NCBI GenBank assembly: GCA_031277155.1 | Contig: JAITMW010000108.1 | Coordinates: forward strand, 1-6,938 | DNA: 6,938 nt | Direction: 5' to 3' | From: Clostridiales bacterium | GTDB lineage: Bacteria; Bacillota; Clostridia; Lachnospirales; WRAX01 | Shown here: piece by piece, positions 1-5,323 of the stretch | Layout of the letters: every line of letters begins with the position of its first letter | How positions within the stretch are numbered: position 1 is the first letter of the stretch | Notes under the pieces: generated by a model | The model's database searches: none | Seen by the model: the letters and a program-made list of their open reading frames with translations, nothing else | Told to the model about the DNA's origin: nothing | Made by a program: the position numbers and the translations under genes

Positions 1-174
1 GCAGCAATGGTCTTTCGCAATCTATATTGCAGAGAAAAGCAGCGCGGCCTGTCTTCCGCCGAAAAAAAGATGCTGTCCAATGTAAAAAAAATCATGCTAA
101 GCGAAATTATGCTGTCCTACGATGTCGAAAAACCCGAGGCCGAAGAAATTTTGGAAAAATCCATGGTTATGTGA
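1..174 (+). CDS. CarD-family transcriptional regulator, C-terminal part (5' end outside window)
   Basis: An open frame enters from the left edge and ends at TGA 172-174, leaving 57 codons. The visible peptide contains FRNLYCREKQRGLSSAEKKM, then a helix with LSEIMLS and a final EAEEILEK helix. This is the pattern of the C-terminal helical domain of CarD/CdnL-like proteins (NLYxRxxxKGLSxxEKKML...ILxSEIxL...EEExxxLE). CarD proteins bind the RNA polymerase beta subunit through an N-terminal Tudor-like domain and contact promoter DNA with this C-terminal domain, affecting open-complex formation. Full members are about 150-170 residues, so roughly two thirds is missing. An ATG at position 7 is in frame but cuts into the conserved helix, so it is not the likely start. 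The gene is convergent with the arsenic operon and has no evident functional link to it. Family assignment rests on recognition of the C-terminal motif only. Confidence 0.82.
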   Translation, partial: AAMVFRNLYCREKQRGLSSAEKKMLSNVKKIMLSEIMLSYDVEKPEAEEILEKSMVM

Positions 175-261
175 TATATTATCGAGGATTTGGAGTTGTA
201 CGCCGCCTTGCTTGCTACACAGCCACAGCCGGGGGAGATTATGGCGTGGGATGGATAATCG

Positions 262-293
262 AAAATACTTTCGTATTTTGGGGTTGTTTTTTT
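262..293 (+). terminator. possible weak terminator after the CarD gene
   Basis: A perfect 7-bp inverted repeat AAAATAC (262-268) / GTATTTT (273-279) with a TTTC loop is followed, after GGGGTTG, by seven T residues (287-293). The stem has a single G-C pair and the T tract is displaced by seven bases, so termination would be inefficient. It lies about 90 bases after the CarD stop codon and just before the small membrane-protein gene. Confidence 0.35.
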
Positions 294-313
294 AGTACAG
301 GGCATGCTACACT
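284..313 (+). promoter_or_regulatory. possible promoter for the small membrane-protein gene
   Basis: A TTGTTT element (284-289) lies 18 bases before TACACT (308-313), which matches four of six bases of a sigma-A -10 box. Transcription would begin near 320, leaving a leader of about 30 bases before the TTG start at 349. The -35 match is poor (three of six), and it shares bases with the T tract of the preceding hairpin, so this is tentative. Confidence 0.3.
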
Positions 314-336
314 TAAAGCGTAGATAGCAAGTGTAG
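307..336 (+). repeat. 8-bp perfect inverted repeat overlapping the Shine-Dalgarno
   Basis: CTACACTT (307-314) and AAGTGTAG (329-336) are exact reverse complements separated by 14 bases. The left arm covers the candidate -10 box; the right arm shares its last two bases with the AGGAGG at 335-340. It could be a repressor operator, or, if transcription starts further upstream, a leader hairpin that partly hides the ribosome-binding site. Confidence 0.45.
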
Positions 337-340
337 GAGG
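335..340 (+). promoter_or_regulatory. Shine-Dalgarno that decides the TTG start at 349
   Basis: AGGAGG at 335-340 is followed by TGA and has an 8-base spacing to the TTG at 349-351. An in-frame GTG at 340-342 overlaps the last G of this site and cannot be the start. There is no in-frame ATG until codon 7 of the protein. Confidence 0.8.
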
Positions 341-348
341 TGACTATT

Positions 349-531
349 TTGAAAAATCATAAAGGCATGACGTTTGGCACATCATTTGGAGTAGTCGGTA
401 GTGTACTATTGGGGATACTCGTTCATTCTGCATTTTGGGGTTTATTGCCGCTGGGAATATGTTTAGGTCTAATATATGATTATTTGAAAAAAGACAAGGG
501 TAACAAAAACAACCACGATACCACAGTGTAA
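349..531 (+). CDS. small glycine-rich membrane protein, 60 residues, unknown function
   Basis: The protein begins MKNHKGMTFG from a TTG codon placed 8 bases after AGGAGG, and ends at TAA 529-531. Residues about 8-45 form one long or two short hydrophobic segments rich in Gly, Val, Leu and Ile (GTSFGVVGSVLLGIL and FWGLLPLGICLGLIY), with regularly spaced glycines like a glycine zipper. The tail (about residues 46-60) is hydrophilic and lysine/asparagine rich (DYLKKDKGNKNN), which suggests a membrane hairpin or single span with a short cytoplasmic end. Small proteins of this style are common in Firmicutes without known function. Its base composition is clearly more AT-rich than the neighbouring operon. 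It is flanked by its own possible promoter and by a strong terminator, so it is probably monocistronic. The strong RBS, clean start and terminator make it a convincing real gene; I assign no function. Confidence 0.75.
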   Translation: MKNHKGMTFGTSFGVVGSVLLGILVHSAFWGLLPLGICLGLIYDYLKKDKGNKNNHDTTV

Positions 532-550
532 GAATTTTCTAAGCACATAT

Positions 551-591
551 ACGGCGGCGCGTCATGGTGACGTTGCCGCGCCGTTTTCTTT
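551..591 (+). terminator. intrinsic terminator of the small membrane-protein gene
   Basis: A GC-rich hairpin with arms starting ACGGCG (551-556) and ending CGCCGT (578-583), an inner stem GCGTCA/TGACGT and a TGG loop, is followed at once by TTTTCTTT (584-591). It lies 20 bases after the TAA at 531. This is a textbook intrinsic terminator on the + strand. Confidence 0.85.
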
Positions 592-637
592 ATGCGAGCC
601 GTTGTGTTACAAAAGAAGTGCAAAGCGGTACAAAACC

Positions 638-681
638 CGCGCCGGAAGGTGATGTTTTACATTGCTTTTCCGGCGCGTTTT
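638..681. terminator. strong hairpin, likely bidirectional terminator between convergent units
   Basis: A perfect 10-bp stem CGCGCCGGAA (638-647) / TTCCGGCGCG (668-677) encloses a further imperfect stem (ATGT/ACAT around a TTTT loop at 655-658). On the + strand it is followed by TTTTGGTTT (678-686); on the - strand it is followed by GGTTTTGT. It sits between the small + strand gene and the 3' end of the - strand operon, about 120 bases past the nucleoside hydrolase stop. It is the best candidate terminator for that operon, though both T tracts are short. Confidence 0.6.
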
Positions 682-691
682 GGTTTATAAT
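662..691 (+). promoter_or_regulatory. possible + strand promoter reading antisense into the operon 3' end
   Basis: A perfect TATAAT (686-691) lies 18 bases after TTGCTT (662-667), a half-match to the -35 consensus. A transcript would begin near 698-700 and run through 100 bases rich in small inverted repeats into the antisense strand of the nucleoside hydrolase gene. No long, convincing + strand coding frame follows, only a 10-codon frame at 771-803. Confidence 0.3.
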
Positions 692-730
692 ACAAGCATA
701 GGCGGGGAGAGCCTTCACCTGCGCTAAACT

Positions 731-750
731 GCGTGTATACGGATGCACGC
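731..750. repeat. small hairpin in the intergenic region
   Basis: GCGTGTAT (731-738) pairs with ATGCACGC (743-750) around an ACGG tetraloop, with one G-T wobble. No T tract follows on either strand, so it is not an obvious terminator. It would be part of any antisense RNA made from the TATAAT at 686. Confidence 0.4.
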
Positions 751-761
751 CGATAGGGAAG

Positions 762-804
762 GTTAAGGACATGGATTCTCCTTGCGGTATGAATATTCCT
801 TAAC
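762..804. repeat. 8-bp inverted repeat spanning the nucleoside hydrolase stop codon
   Basis: GTTAAGGA (762-769) and TCCTTAAC (797-804) are perfect reverse complements; the right arm contains the TAA stop (800-802 on the - strand). An alternative shorter pairing AAGGA (765-769) / TCCTT (779-783) competes with it. It may stabilise the 3' end of the operon mRNA, or be chance. Confidence 0.35.
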
Positions 805-1663
805 GCCGGCTCGCAAAATTTGCATAGGCCGTATATACATGCTCGATATACGCCCGGCTGTCTTTCAAGATGGGCAGAGTGGCCGCCTTGGGCTGGCCTT
901 GCCCCAACAGCATCCCTGTTTTCATGGATTGCGCGTCCGGGGAAATTGACACCGTGTTTTCGTGGAAAAATTCCGGATGCAGCAAAGCCGCCGCCGCGTA
1001 AACATCCCATTTGTATATGCCATTGTGGCCAAACACCTCGTTTTCGCGGGCGAACCAATATTGCCCCTGGGCCTGCAACCAGCGTAAAAACGGGGATTTG
1101 CTCTGGGCCAATCGGTCGAACCTCTCTTTTGTAAACAGCGCATCAAGGCAGAGGTTGCCTGTGGCGATGCGGATATTTTGCCCATGGGACAGCACATGCA
1201 GGGCCGCCGCGCTGTTGCAGGAAAAGTTAAGCTCGTCCAGCTGCTTTCCGCAGATAATCAGAGGTTCGGTGACGCCGCCCATAAGTGACAGCCCCTGAAT
1301 CTTTTCAAAGAATTTTGAATCGAGCCGCCACGCGTGATACAAATTGGTTAGGGAGCCCACGGCCAGGACGGAAACTTCGCCGGGGTAGCGGTCGGCCGTT
1401 TCCAGCAAGAAGCGGGCGGCTTCGTTTTCTTCCGGATTGTCCTCGTGGCCTTTGCGAACCGGTATGTCGCCAAGGCCGATATTCTTCATAAATTCAACAG
1501 TGTTGGGATGCACCACCTCCAGCACATTGTTGCCAAAGGTGGTTGTGACGCCAAGCAGCTGGCAGCGGCCCGTGCCCGCCGCGTAAATTATGGCCAGCCC
1601 GTCGTCCAAATCGCAGTCTGTGACCCCGAATGTGTTGTCGCAGTCAATTATAAGTTTTTTCAT
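800..1663 (-). CDS. nucleoside hydrolase (inosine-uridine-preferring hydrolase family), candidate adenine-removing step
   Basis: The 287-residue protein is a full-length IUNH-type N-ribosidase, which cleaves the N-glycosidic bond of nucleosides to base plus ribose using a bound calcium. The N-terminal metal motif is the extended form IIDCDNTFG...DCDLDDGLAI (D7, D9, D16, D18, D20, D21). VGSLTNL (about 102-108), LMGG (127-130), the ribose-contact segment DELNFSCN (143-150) and the C-terminal metal Asp in KWDVYAAA (D220) follow. The His that usually precedes this Asp is Trp. The start is ATG 1663 with AGGTGG nine bases upstream, only five bases after the glycosyltransferase stop, so it is the last gene of the operon. 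By context it is the best candidate to split dimethylarsinoyl-deoxyadenosine into adenine and arseno-ribose. The substrate is inference; a general nucleoside salvage role cannot be excluded. Confidence 0.88.
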   Translation of the reverse strand: MKKLIIDCDNTFGVTDCDLDDGLAIIYAAGTGRCQLLGVTTTFGNNVLEVVHPNTVEFMKNIGLGDIPVRKGHEDNPEENEAARFLLETADRYPGEVSVLAVGSLTNLYHAWRLDSKFFEKIQGLSLMGGVTEPLIICGKQLDELNFSCNSAAALHVLSHGQNIRIATGNLCLDALFTKERFDRLAQSKSPFLRWLQAQGQYWFARENEVFGHNGIYKWDVYAAAALLHPEFFHENTVSISPDAQSMKTGMLLGQGQPKAATLPILKDSRAYIEHVYTAYANFASRR

Positions 1664-1668
1664 GTGTA

Positions 1669-2379
1669 TCAGCCACCTTTTTTACGTTTTTTCATGGAAT
1701 CATATGTTTTGGCAATTTCTTCAATGCAATGCCCCTTGCGAAAGGCGCGCTGAAGCATCTGCATACGCCACATGGTGCGCAGGCGGCCGTTGGCGAGATA
1801 GCGCCTGTCCGACGTGATAATATGCCCTTTGGCCAATTTGACGGGATGCCCCGCGCGGCGCAGGTCTCTTGAAAATTTATAATCCTCCATGAGAGGTATG
1901 GGCGCAAAGCCGCCCATTTCCTCAAACAGCGCCTTTTCCATAAATATGCCCTGGTCGCCAAAGGCAATTTTCAGGATGCGCGTGCGATAGTTGTTGGATA
2001 AAAACGAATGTATCCACATATAGGGGTGGCTGCTGCTAAAGCGTATGCGAAAACAGCCCACCCTTCGGCCGCCTTTCAGCGTATCCCGTATTTGATTGAG
2101 GGCATCGGGCGGCGCGGCAGAGTCCGCGTGAAGAAACCACAATATTTCCCCGCTTGCGACCGCCGCGCCGCTGTTCATTTGATTTGCCCGCCCCTTGCGC
2201 GAGAGAATGACATTGCCGCCCTTTTCTTTAATCAGCCTTTCGGTGCCGTCATTGCTGCCGCCGTCAACAAAAATTATTTCGCAGTAATTAGCAAAAGGGG
2301 CCAAAACCGCAAACAGCGCGTCAAGGCCCTCGCTTTCGTTGTACACGGGTATTATCACAGAAATTGGACGCTGACTCAT
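1669..2379 (-). CDS. TIGR04283-type arsenosugar biosynthesis glycosyltransferase (GT2 family)
   Basis: The frame is open further upstream, but that part overlaps the end of arsM. The start chosen is ATG 2379 (MSQRPISVII), which has GAGG six bases upstream and lies 31 bases after the arsM stop, giving 236 residues. It is a single GT-A domain: VIIPVYNE (8-15), the nucleotide-binding FVDGGSNDGT (37-46), GRANQMNSGA (63-72), the metal-binding DxD-like site LHADS (83-87), GDQGIFM (141-147) and the catalytic-type LMEDYKFS (163-170). No membrane anchor is evident; the C terminus is basic (KKRKKGG). Family 2 enzymes of this subgroup recur beside arsM and arsS and are thought to add the aglycone or a sugar to the arseno-ribose. 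Donor and acceptor are not known from sequence. Codon use matches the rest of the operon. Confidence 0.9.
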   Translation of the reverse strand: MSQRPISVIIPVYNESEGLDALFAVLAPFANYCEIIFVDGGSNDGTERLIKEKGGNVILSRKGRANQMNSGAAVASGEILWFLHADSAAPPDALNQIRDTLKGGRRVGCFRIRFSSSHPYMWIHSFLSNNYRTRILKIAFGDQGIFMEKALFEEMGGFAPIPLMEDYKFSRDLRRAGHPVKLAKGHIITSDRRYLANGRLRTMWRMQMLQRAFRKGHCIEEIAKTYDSMKKRKKGG

Positions 2380-2410
2380 GCGGAACCTCTTTCTTGATAT
2401 GTCGGCAAGC

Positions 2411-3457
2411 CTAACAACAAGCGCCGCCGCCTGCTGCCTCGTCACCGCCGCCGGCAGGGGCACAGCCGCCAAACACGCCATAATGCACATCGCGGTTACC
2501 AATTATTTTGAAGGCCTTTCCATAACGCGTGCCGGAAACCATTGACGCCGAATTTCCGCAAACAAGCATGGGCTGGCCCGTAAAGAAGCGATGATGGTCG
2601 TCAAGGTCGAAGAAATGGGGATGGCCGGAGATGCTTCCGTCATAATAGGCCACCTGGCCAAAATCTTCGCAAATGTCTTCGAGGTCGTCAAGTTTAAAGG
2701 CCCTTACGGTCCTTGACGAAAAATTAACAAAGCCAATTTTTTCTTCGATTTCCTCGTTGTTTAATTCCAGATTGCGCACGCTGGTATAGCGGAAGTCCAG
2801 CCAGCCGCAAGAGGCCATAAGTCTGCGAAAATCTTCGACATACATCGCGCCGCCCAGACATTCTCCGCGCAGCACAGGGTCTGACGCCAGGGCCTCGGGT
2901 ATGCGCCTGTCCGCAAAGACATCTGAGAAATACAGCTCTCCGCCGGGCTTTAAAACACGATAAATTTCTTGAAACACCCTGTCTTTGGCCGGCGAAAGGT
3001 TTATCACGCAATTGGAGATAACGACATCGACGCTGTTGTCCTCTATGCCAAGCGATTCCAAATCTTCGATATATCCCTGAAGGAATTTCACATTCGAGTC
3101 CTTATGGCCAAAGCTTTTGCTCTGCTCTTTCTGATATTTCTTCGCGATTTCGATTTGCTCGGTGGTCATGTCGACGCCGATTGCGCGGCCCGATTCGCCA
3201 ACCAGCTTGGATGCTATGTATACGTCCCTGCCGGTGCCGCAGCCCAAATCCAATACGGTCATGCCTTCCAGCATAGGGGGCAAAGGCGAGCCGCATCCAT
3301 AGAATTTGTCCCTTATTTCCTCGGCAATCAGCGGCAAAATGACCCCGATTTCTTTTGGTGGCACTTCGTCGGGGCAACAGGCGCCTGTTTTAAGGTCGCT
3401 GCTGCTTTTCAGCTGCTTGCCGTAATATTCTTTTACATTCTCAATTATGTTATTCAT
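2411..3457 (-). CDS. arsM: arsenite S-adenosylmethionine methyltransferase ArsM
   Basis: The 348-residue protein is a class I SAM methyltransferase that methylates As(III) stepwise in the cytoplasm. Visible signatures are an N-terminal YYGKQL and ACC pair (C27, C28), the YGCGSP motif (C55), SAM motif I LDLGCGTGRD (69-78) with acidic GVDMT (94-98), SNCVINL (C150) and the GECLGGAMY segment (C200). C55, C150 and C200 correspond to the three As(III)-binding cysteines known from studied ArsM enzymes. The second half (about 245-325) is the usual ArsM C-terminal domain. The last 20 residues form a Gly/Ala/Cys tail with a CAP motif and a terminal ACC. The start is ATG 3457, with a purine-rich GAGGGAG just upstream; the gene follows arsS after 42 bases. 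In this cluster its product, dimethylarsenite, would feed ArsS rather than be released as volatile species. Confidence 0.96.
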   Translation of the reverse strand: MNNIIENVKEYYGKQLKSSSDLKTGACCPDEVPPKEIGVILPLIAEEIRDKFYGCGSPLPPMLEGMTVLDLGCGTGRDVYIASKLVGESGRAIGVDMTTEQIEIAKKYQKEQSKSFGHKDSNVKFLQGYIEDLESLGIEDNSVDVVISNCVINLSPAKDRVFQEIYRVLKPGGELYFSDVFADRRIPEALASDPVLRGECLGGAMYVEDFRRLMASCGWLDFRYTSVRNLELNNEEIEEKIGFVNFSSRTVRAFKLDDLEDICEDFGQVAYYDGSISGHPHFFDLDDHHRFFTGQPMLVCGNSASMVSGTRYGKAFKIIGNRDVHYGVFGGCAPAGGGDEAAGGGACC

Positions 3458-3499
3458 ATGCTCCCTCTTTGGTTTTTAATATTTGGCCTGCACTTTGCC

Positions 3500-4498
3500 C
3501 TATTCCAGCGCGCCGCCGCAGCTTGACCCGCTGCCCGCCGTGCAGGCATAGCAATGGTTGGCCGTCACTATTTCGCGCGCAAAAAGGCTGTCCGCGCCGT
3601 ATGCAGAAATGTGCTTTGCCGGGGAAACAAGGCCCAGCATCTGGTTGAAATCACAATCGTACAGCGCCCCGTCATAGCCCACAGAAATTTGGTCGCGGCA
3701 CATGACATTTTCCACGGTGGCGGGGTTAAAAGCCGCCGCCAGTTTCTCCATATAGGGCTGAAAATTTCTGCTTCTTTTCAGGAAGGCCAAAAATCTCCCC
3801 ACGGGAAAGTTGCCCAAGGCAAAAAGTGAGGTGAAGGTGATGCCGTATTGGCTTTGCAAAACCCGGCGATAGTCGGCCTCAAGGCCCTGCTGCGCGCCCA
3901 CAAGAAAAGCCCCGCCGGGATTGTAAACGAGATTGAGCGTCAGACCGCTGCCTTCGCGGCCATATCCAAGGGAATTCAGCCTCTGCAACACCCTTATGGA
4001 CGTCTTAAAGATGCCGTCGCCGCGCATACGGTCGGCATCCTTTTCGGTATAATACGGCAAAGAGCATACAACCTCCACATCGTTTTCGGCAAAAAATTCC
4101 GGCAGGTCTGTATATCCCTCTTCCTCAAGGATTGTGAGGTTTGTCCGAACTATAATTTGCCTGCCCAGCCTTTTTGCCTCTTGGATAAGCCAGCGAAAAT
4201 CCGGGTTAAGCTCCGGCGCGCCGCCGGTGATGTCCAGCTTGGGAATTTTGCAGCGGACAGCGGCCTGCAAGCATTGTTCCATCACTTGGCGGGACATGGC
4301 CTCCGTGCGGTCCGGGCCGGCCTCCACATGGCAGTGCTTGCAAGTCAAATTGCAGGCAAGGCCGATGTTCATTTGCATGGTTTGCAAGCCGTCTTTGCTA
4401 TATAATGGAAAATTGCCCGTATCACGAAGTGTTTCAGCAAAGGGCCTTATGTTTTCGGCCCCCTGTAAATCTGCCAATTGCAAATTTGCATCTTGCAA
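3500..4498 (-). CDS. arsS: arsenosugar biosynthesis radical SAM protein ArsS
   Basis: The 332-residue protein belongs to the radical SAM/Cys-rich family (TIGR04167) that links dimethylarsenic to the 5'-deoxyadenosyl group of SAM, making dimethylarsinoyl-5'-deoxyadenosine. The radical SAM cluster motif is CNLTCKHC (C49, C53, C56), followed by the SAM-contact GGAPELNP (92-99). A typical core NPGGAFL...QQGLEADYRR...FALGNFPVGRF is present (about 193-235). The Cys-rich end has MCRDQISVGYDGALYDCDFN (C267, C282) and HCYACTAGSGSSCGG (C316, C319, C327), expected to hold an auxiliary metal cluster or bind arsenic. The start is TTG 4498, seven bases after AGGAGG; no in-frame ATG fits better. The RBS lies immediately after the stop of the preceding gene, 15 bases apart, so expression is coupled. 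Requirement for an intact 4Fe-4S cluster fits an anaerobe. Confidence 0.95.
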   Translation of the reverse strand: MQDANLQLADLQGAENIRPFAETLRDTGNFPLYSKDGLQTMQMNIGLACNLTCKHCHVEAGPDRTEAMSRQVMEQCLQAAVRCKIPKLDITGGAPELNPDFRWLIQEAKRLGRQIIVRTNLTILEEEGYTDLPEFFAENDVEVVCSLPYYTEKDADRMRGDGIFKTSIRVLQRLNSLGYGREGSGLTLNLVYNPGGAFLVGAQQGLEADYRRVLQSQYGITFTSLFALGNFPVGRFLAFLKRSRNFQPYMEKLAAAFNPATVENVMCRDQISVGYDGALYDCDFNQMLGLVSPAKHISAYGADSLFAREIVTANHCYACTAGSGSSCGGALE

Positions 4499-4504
4499 AG
4501 TTTT

Positions 4505-4512
4505 ACCTCCTT
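4505..4512 (-). promoter_or_regulatory. Shine-Dalgarno that decides the TTG start of arsS
   Basis: On the - strand AAGGAGGT (4512 to 4505) follows directly after the TGATAA at the end of the preceding gene. Its spacing to the TTG at 4498 is seven bases. This fixes the non-ATG start of arsS. Confidence 0.85.
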
Positions 4513-4513
4513 A

Positions 4514-4846
4514 TCAAAAGCCAACTTGCTTTATGATATTTTTCATCTGCACGCCATGTACCAAAGCCGCGCCGCCGCGGATATAACACGCCACATGGAC
4601 CGCTTCGGTCATCTGCGCTTCATTGGCCCCTTTTTCAAGGGAACCTTGGGTGAAAGCATCGATGCAATATGGGCATTGCACCGCGTGGGCCACGGACAGG
4701 GCAATCAGGGATTTTTCCCTGGCGCTTAACGCGCCGTCCTCAAGCACCGCGGCGGTATATTCCGAAAACTTTTGCCAAAGCTGGGGCGCTTCCTCGCCCA
4801 TTGTGGCAAATTTGCCTAAGTCTTTAGGGTCATAATATGTATTCAT
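4514..4846 (-). CDS. arsenosugar biosynthesis-associated peroxidase-like protein (carboxymuconolactone decarboxylase/AhpD family)
   Basis: A 110-residue, all-helical CMD/AhpD-type protein. The signature is EKSLIALSVAHAVQCPYCID (44-63), with the redox pair CPYC at C58 and C61, followed by GSLEKGANEAQMTEAV and a C-terminal helix. AhpD-type enzymes use such a CxxC for thiol-based reduction. In classic AhpD a His lies four residues after the second Cys; here that position is Phe (F65), as in other members tied to arsenic clusters to my recollection. The start is ATG 4846 with GGAGG seven bases upstream; the gene lies 15 bases from each neighbour. A plausible role is thiol/disulfide redox support, for instance reducing a pentavalent arsenic intermediate or recycling ArsS or ArsM cysteines. 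The family and CxxC are seen; the role is inference. Confidence 0.88.
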   Translation of the reverse strand: MNTYYDPKDLGKFATMGEEAPQLWQKFSEYTAAVLEDGALSAREKSLIALSVAHAVQCPYCIDAFTQGSLEKGANEAQMTEAVHVACYIRGGAALVHGVQMKNIIKQVGF

Positions 4847-4861
4847 GTGTAAACCTCCAAT

Positions 4862-5308
4862 TTATAGTATTTTTTCAAGGATTTCCAGCGCGTCCTGCAC
4901 CATTTTTGGACAAAATTCGTCAATCCTGCCGCTTTCAAAGGCTTTATCCAATTCGCCCTCTTGCCTGAAGTCATATTGCACCAAATCGCGGCACGCAAGG
5001 CTGCCGTTGCGCCCGATAAAGGCGTCGGCAAATTCCTTTGTCTTGGCCATAACCATGTCGCTTGCCTCATCGTCGCCCGGGTTGCAGTGGCCATATTTCA
5101 TGCCAATGGCCATCATGGCGCCGCAAACCGCGCCGCAATTGTCCCCGCGCCAAAATCCACCGCCAAAAGCGGCGGCCATGCGCACCACATCGTCCCTGTC
5201 GCGCCCCAGCACTTGGGCGCATGTGCCCGCCACTTGCTGGGCGCAGTTTATGCCGCCGTCAAAGCCTTTGCGAATTTGGTCAGCCGTTGGTATTGGTATT
5301 TGCGTCAT
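4862..5308 (-). CDS. C_GCAxxG_C_C family protein (Cys-rich putative redox protein)
   Basis: 148 residues with the spacing that names the family: GGINCAQQV (C22), GGGFWRGDNCGAVCGAMMAIG (49-69, with C58 and C62), then single cysteines in LACRDL (C106) and FCPKMV (C133), plus C30 and C75. Members occur in anaerobic bacteria and archaea, often near redox or metal enzymes, and are thought to bind a metal or cluster, but no reaction is established. The start was chosen as ATG 5308, nine bases after AAGGAG; an ATG two codons upstream (5314) has only three bases of spacing, and the ATG at 5329 would include the RBS. The gene lies 13 bases after the kinase gene and 15 before the CMD gene. In this operon it may pass electrons to ArsS or to an arsenic reduction step. 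That is inference from position and cysteine content. Confidence 0.85.
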   Translation of the reverse strand: MTQIPIPTADQIRKGFDGGINCAQQVAGTCAQVLGRDRDDVVRMAAAFGGGFWRGDNCGAVCGAMMAIGMKYGHCNPGDDEASDMVMAKTKEFADAFIGRNGSLACRDLVQYDFRQEGELDKAFESGRIDEFCPKMVQDALEILEKIL

Positions 5309-5317
5309 TTTCATCCT

Positions 5318-5323
5318 CTCCTT
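5318..5323 (-). promoter_or_regulatory. Shine-Dalgarno that decides the start of the C_GCAxxG_C_C gene
   Basis: AAGGAG on the - strand (5323 to 5318) overlaps the TAA stop of the kinase gene (5324-5322). It is nine bases from the ATG at 5308 and three from the ATG at 5314, favouring 5308. Confidence 0.6.

Noticed and set aside
213..312. 8-bp direct repeat TGCTACAC at 213-220 and 305-312
   Set aside because: An 8-base match about 90 bases apart with no further similarity around it is expected by chance; no mobile-element features accompany it.
590..772. 60-codon - strand open frame in the intergenic region
   Set aside because: It runs straight through the strong 638-677 hairpin and shows no motif or good ribosome-binding site.
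678..800. tRNA or known riboswitch in the repeat-rich intergenic segment
   Set aside because: The small hairpins do not build a cloverleaf and no conserved riboswitch core sequence could be matched by eye.
771..803. 10-codon + strand frame ATG...TAA after the possible TATAAT promoter, leader-peptide-like
   Set aside because: The nearest purine run is either too close or weak, there is no gene downstream on the same strand to control, and ten codons is within chance.
2380..2502. Upstream extension of the glycosyltransferase frame to 2502 (41 extra codons)
   Set aside because: It overlaps the end of arsM in another frame, and the glycosyltransferase fold starts properly at the ATG at 2379, which has its own ribosome-binding site.
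2969..3526. 185-codon + strand open frame antisense to arsM and the end of arsS
   Set aside because: It mirrors the coding strand of two well-supported genes, has no convincing ribosome-binding site and no recognisable domain; long antisense frames are expected from the codon bias here.
3848..4405. 185-codon + strand open frame antisense to arsS
   Set aside because: It lies entirely inside a clear ArsS coding region on the other strand and shows no family motif.
4508..4516. Possible UGA selenocysteine at the end of the CMD gene
   Set aside because: The TGA is followed immediately by TAA and lies at the natural C terminus, away from the CPYC site; the next gene's ribosome-binding site follows at once.
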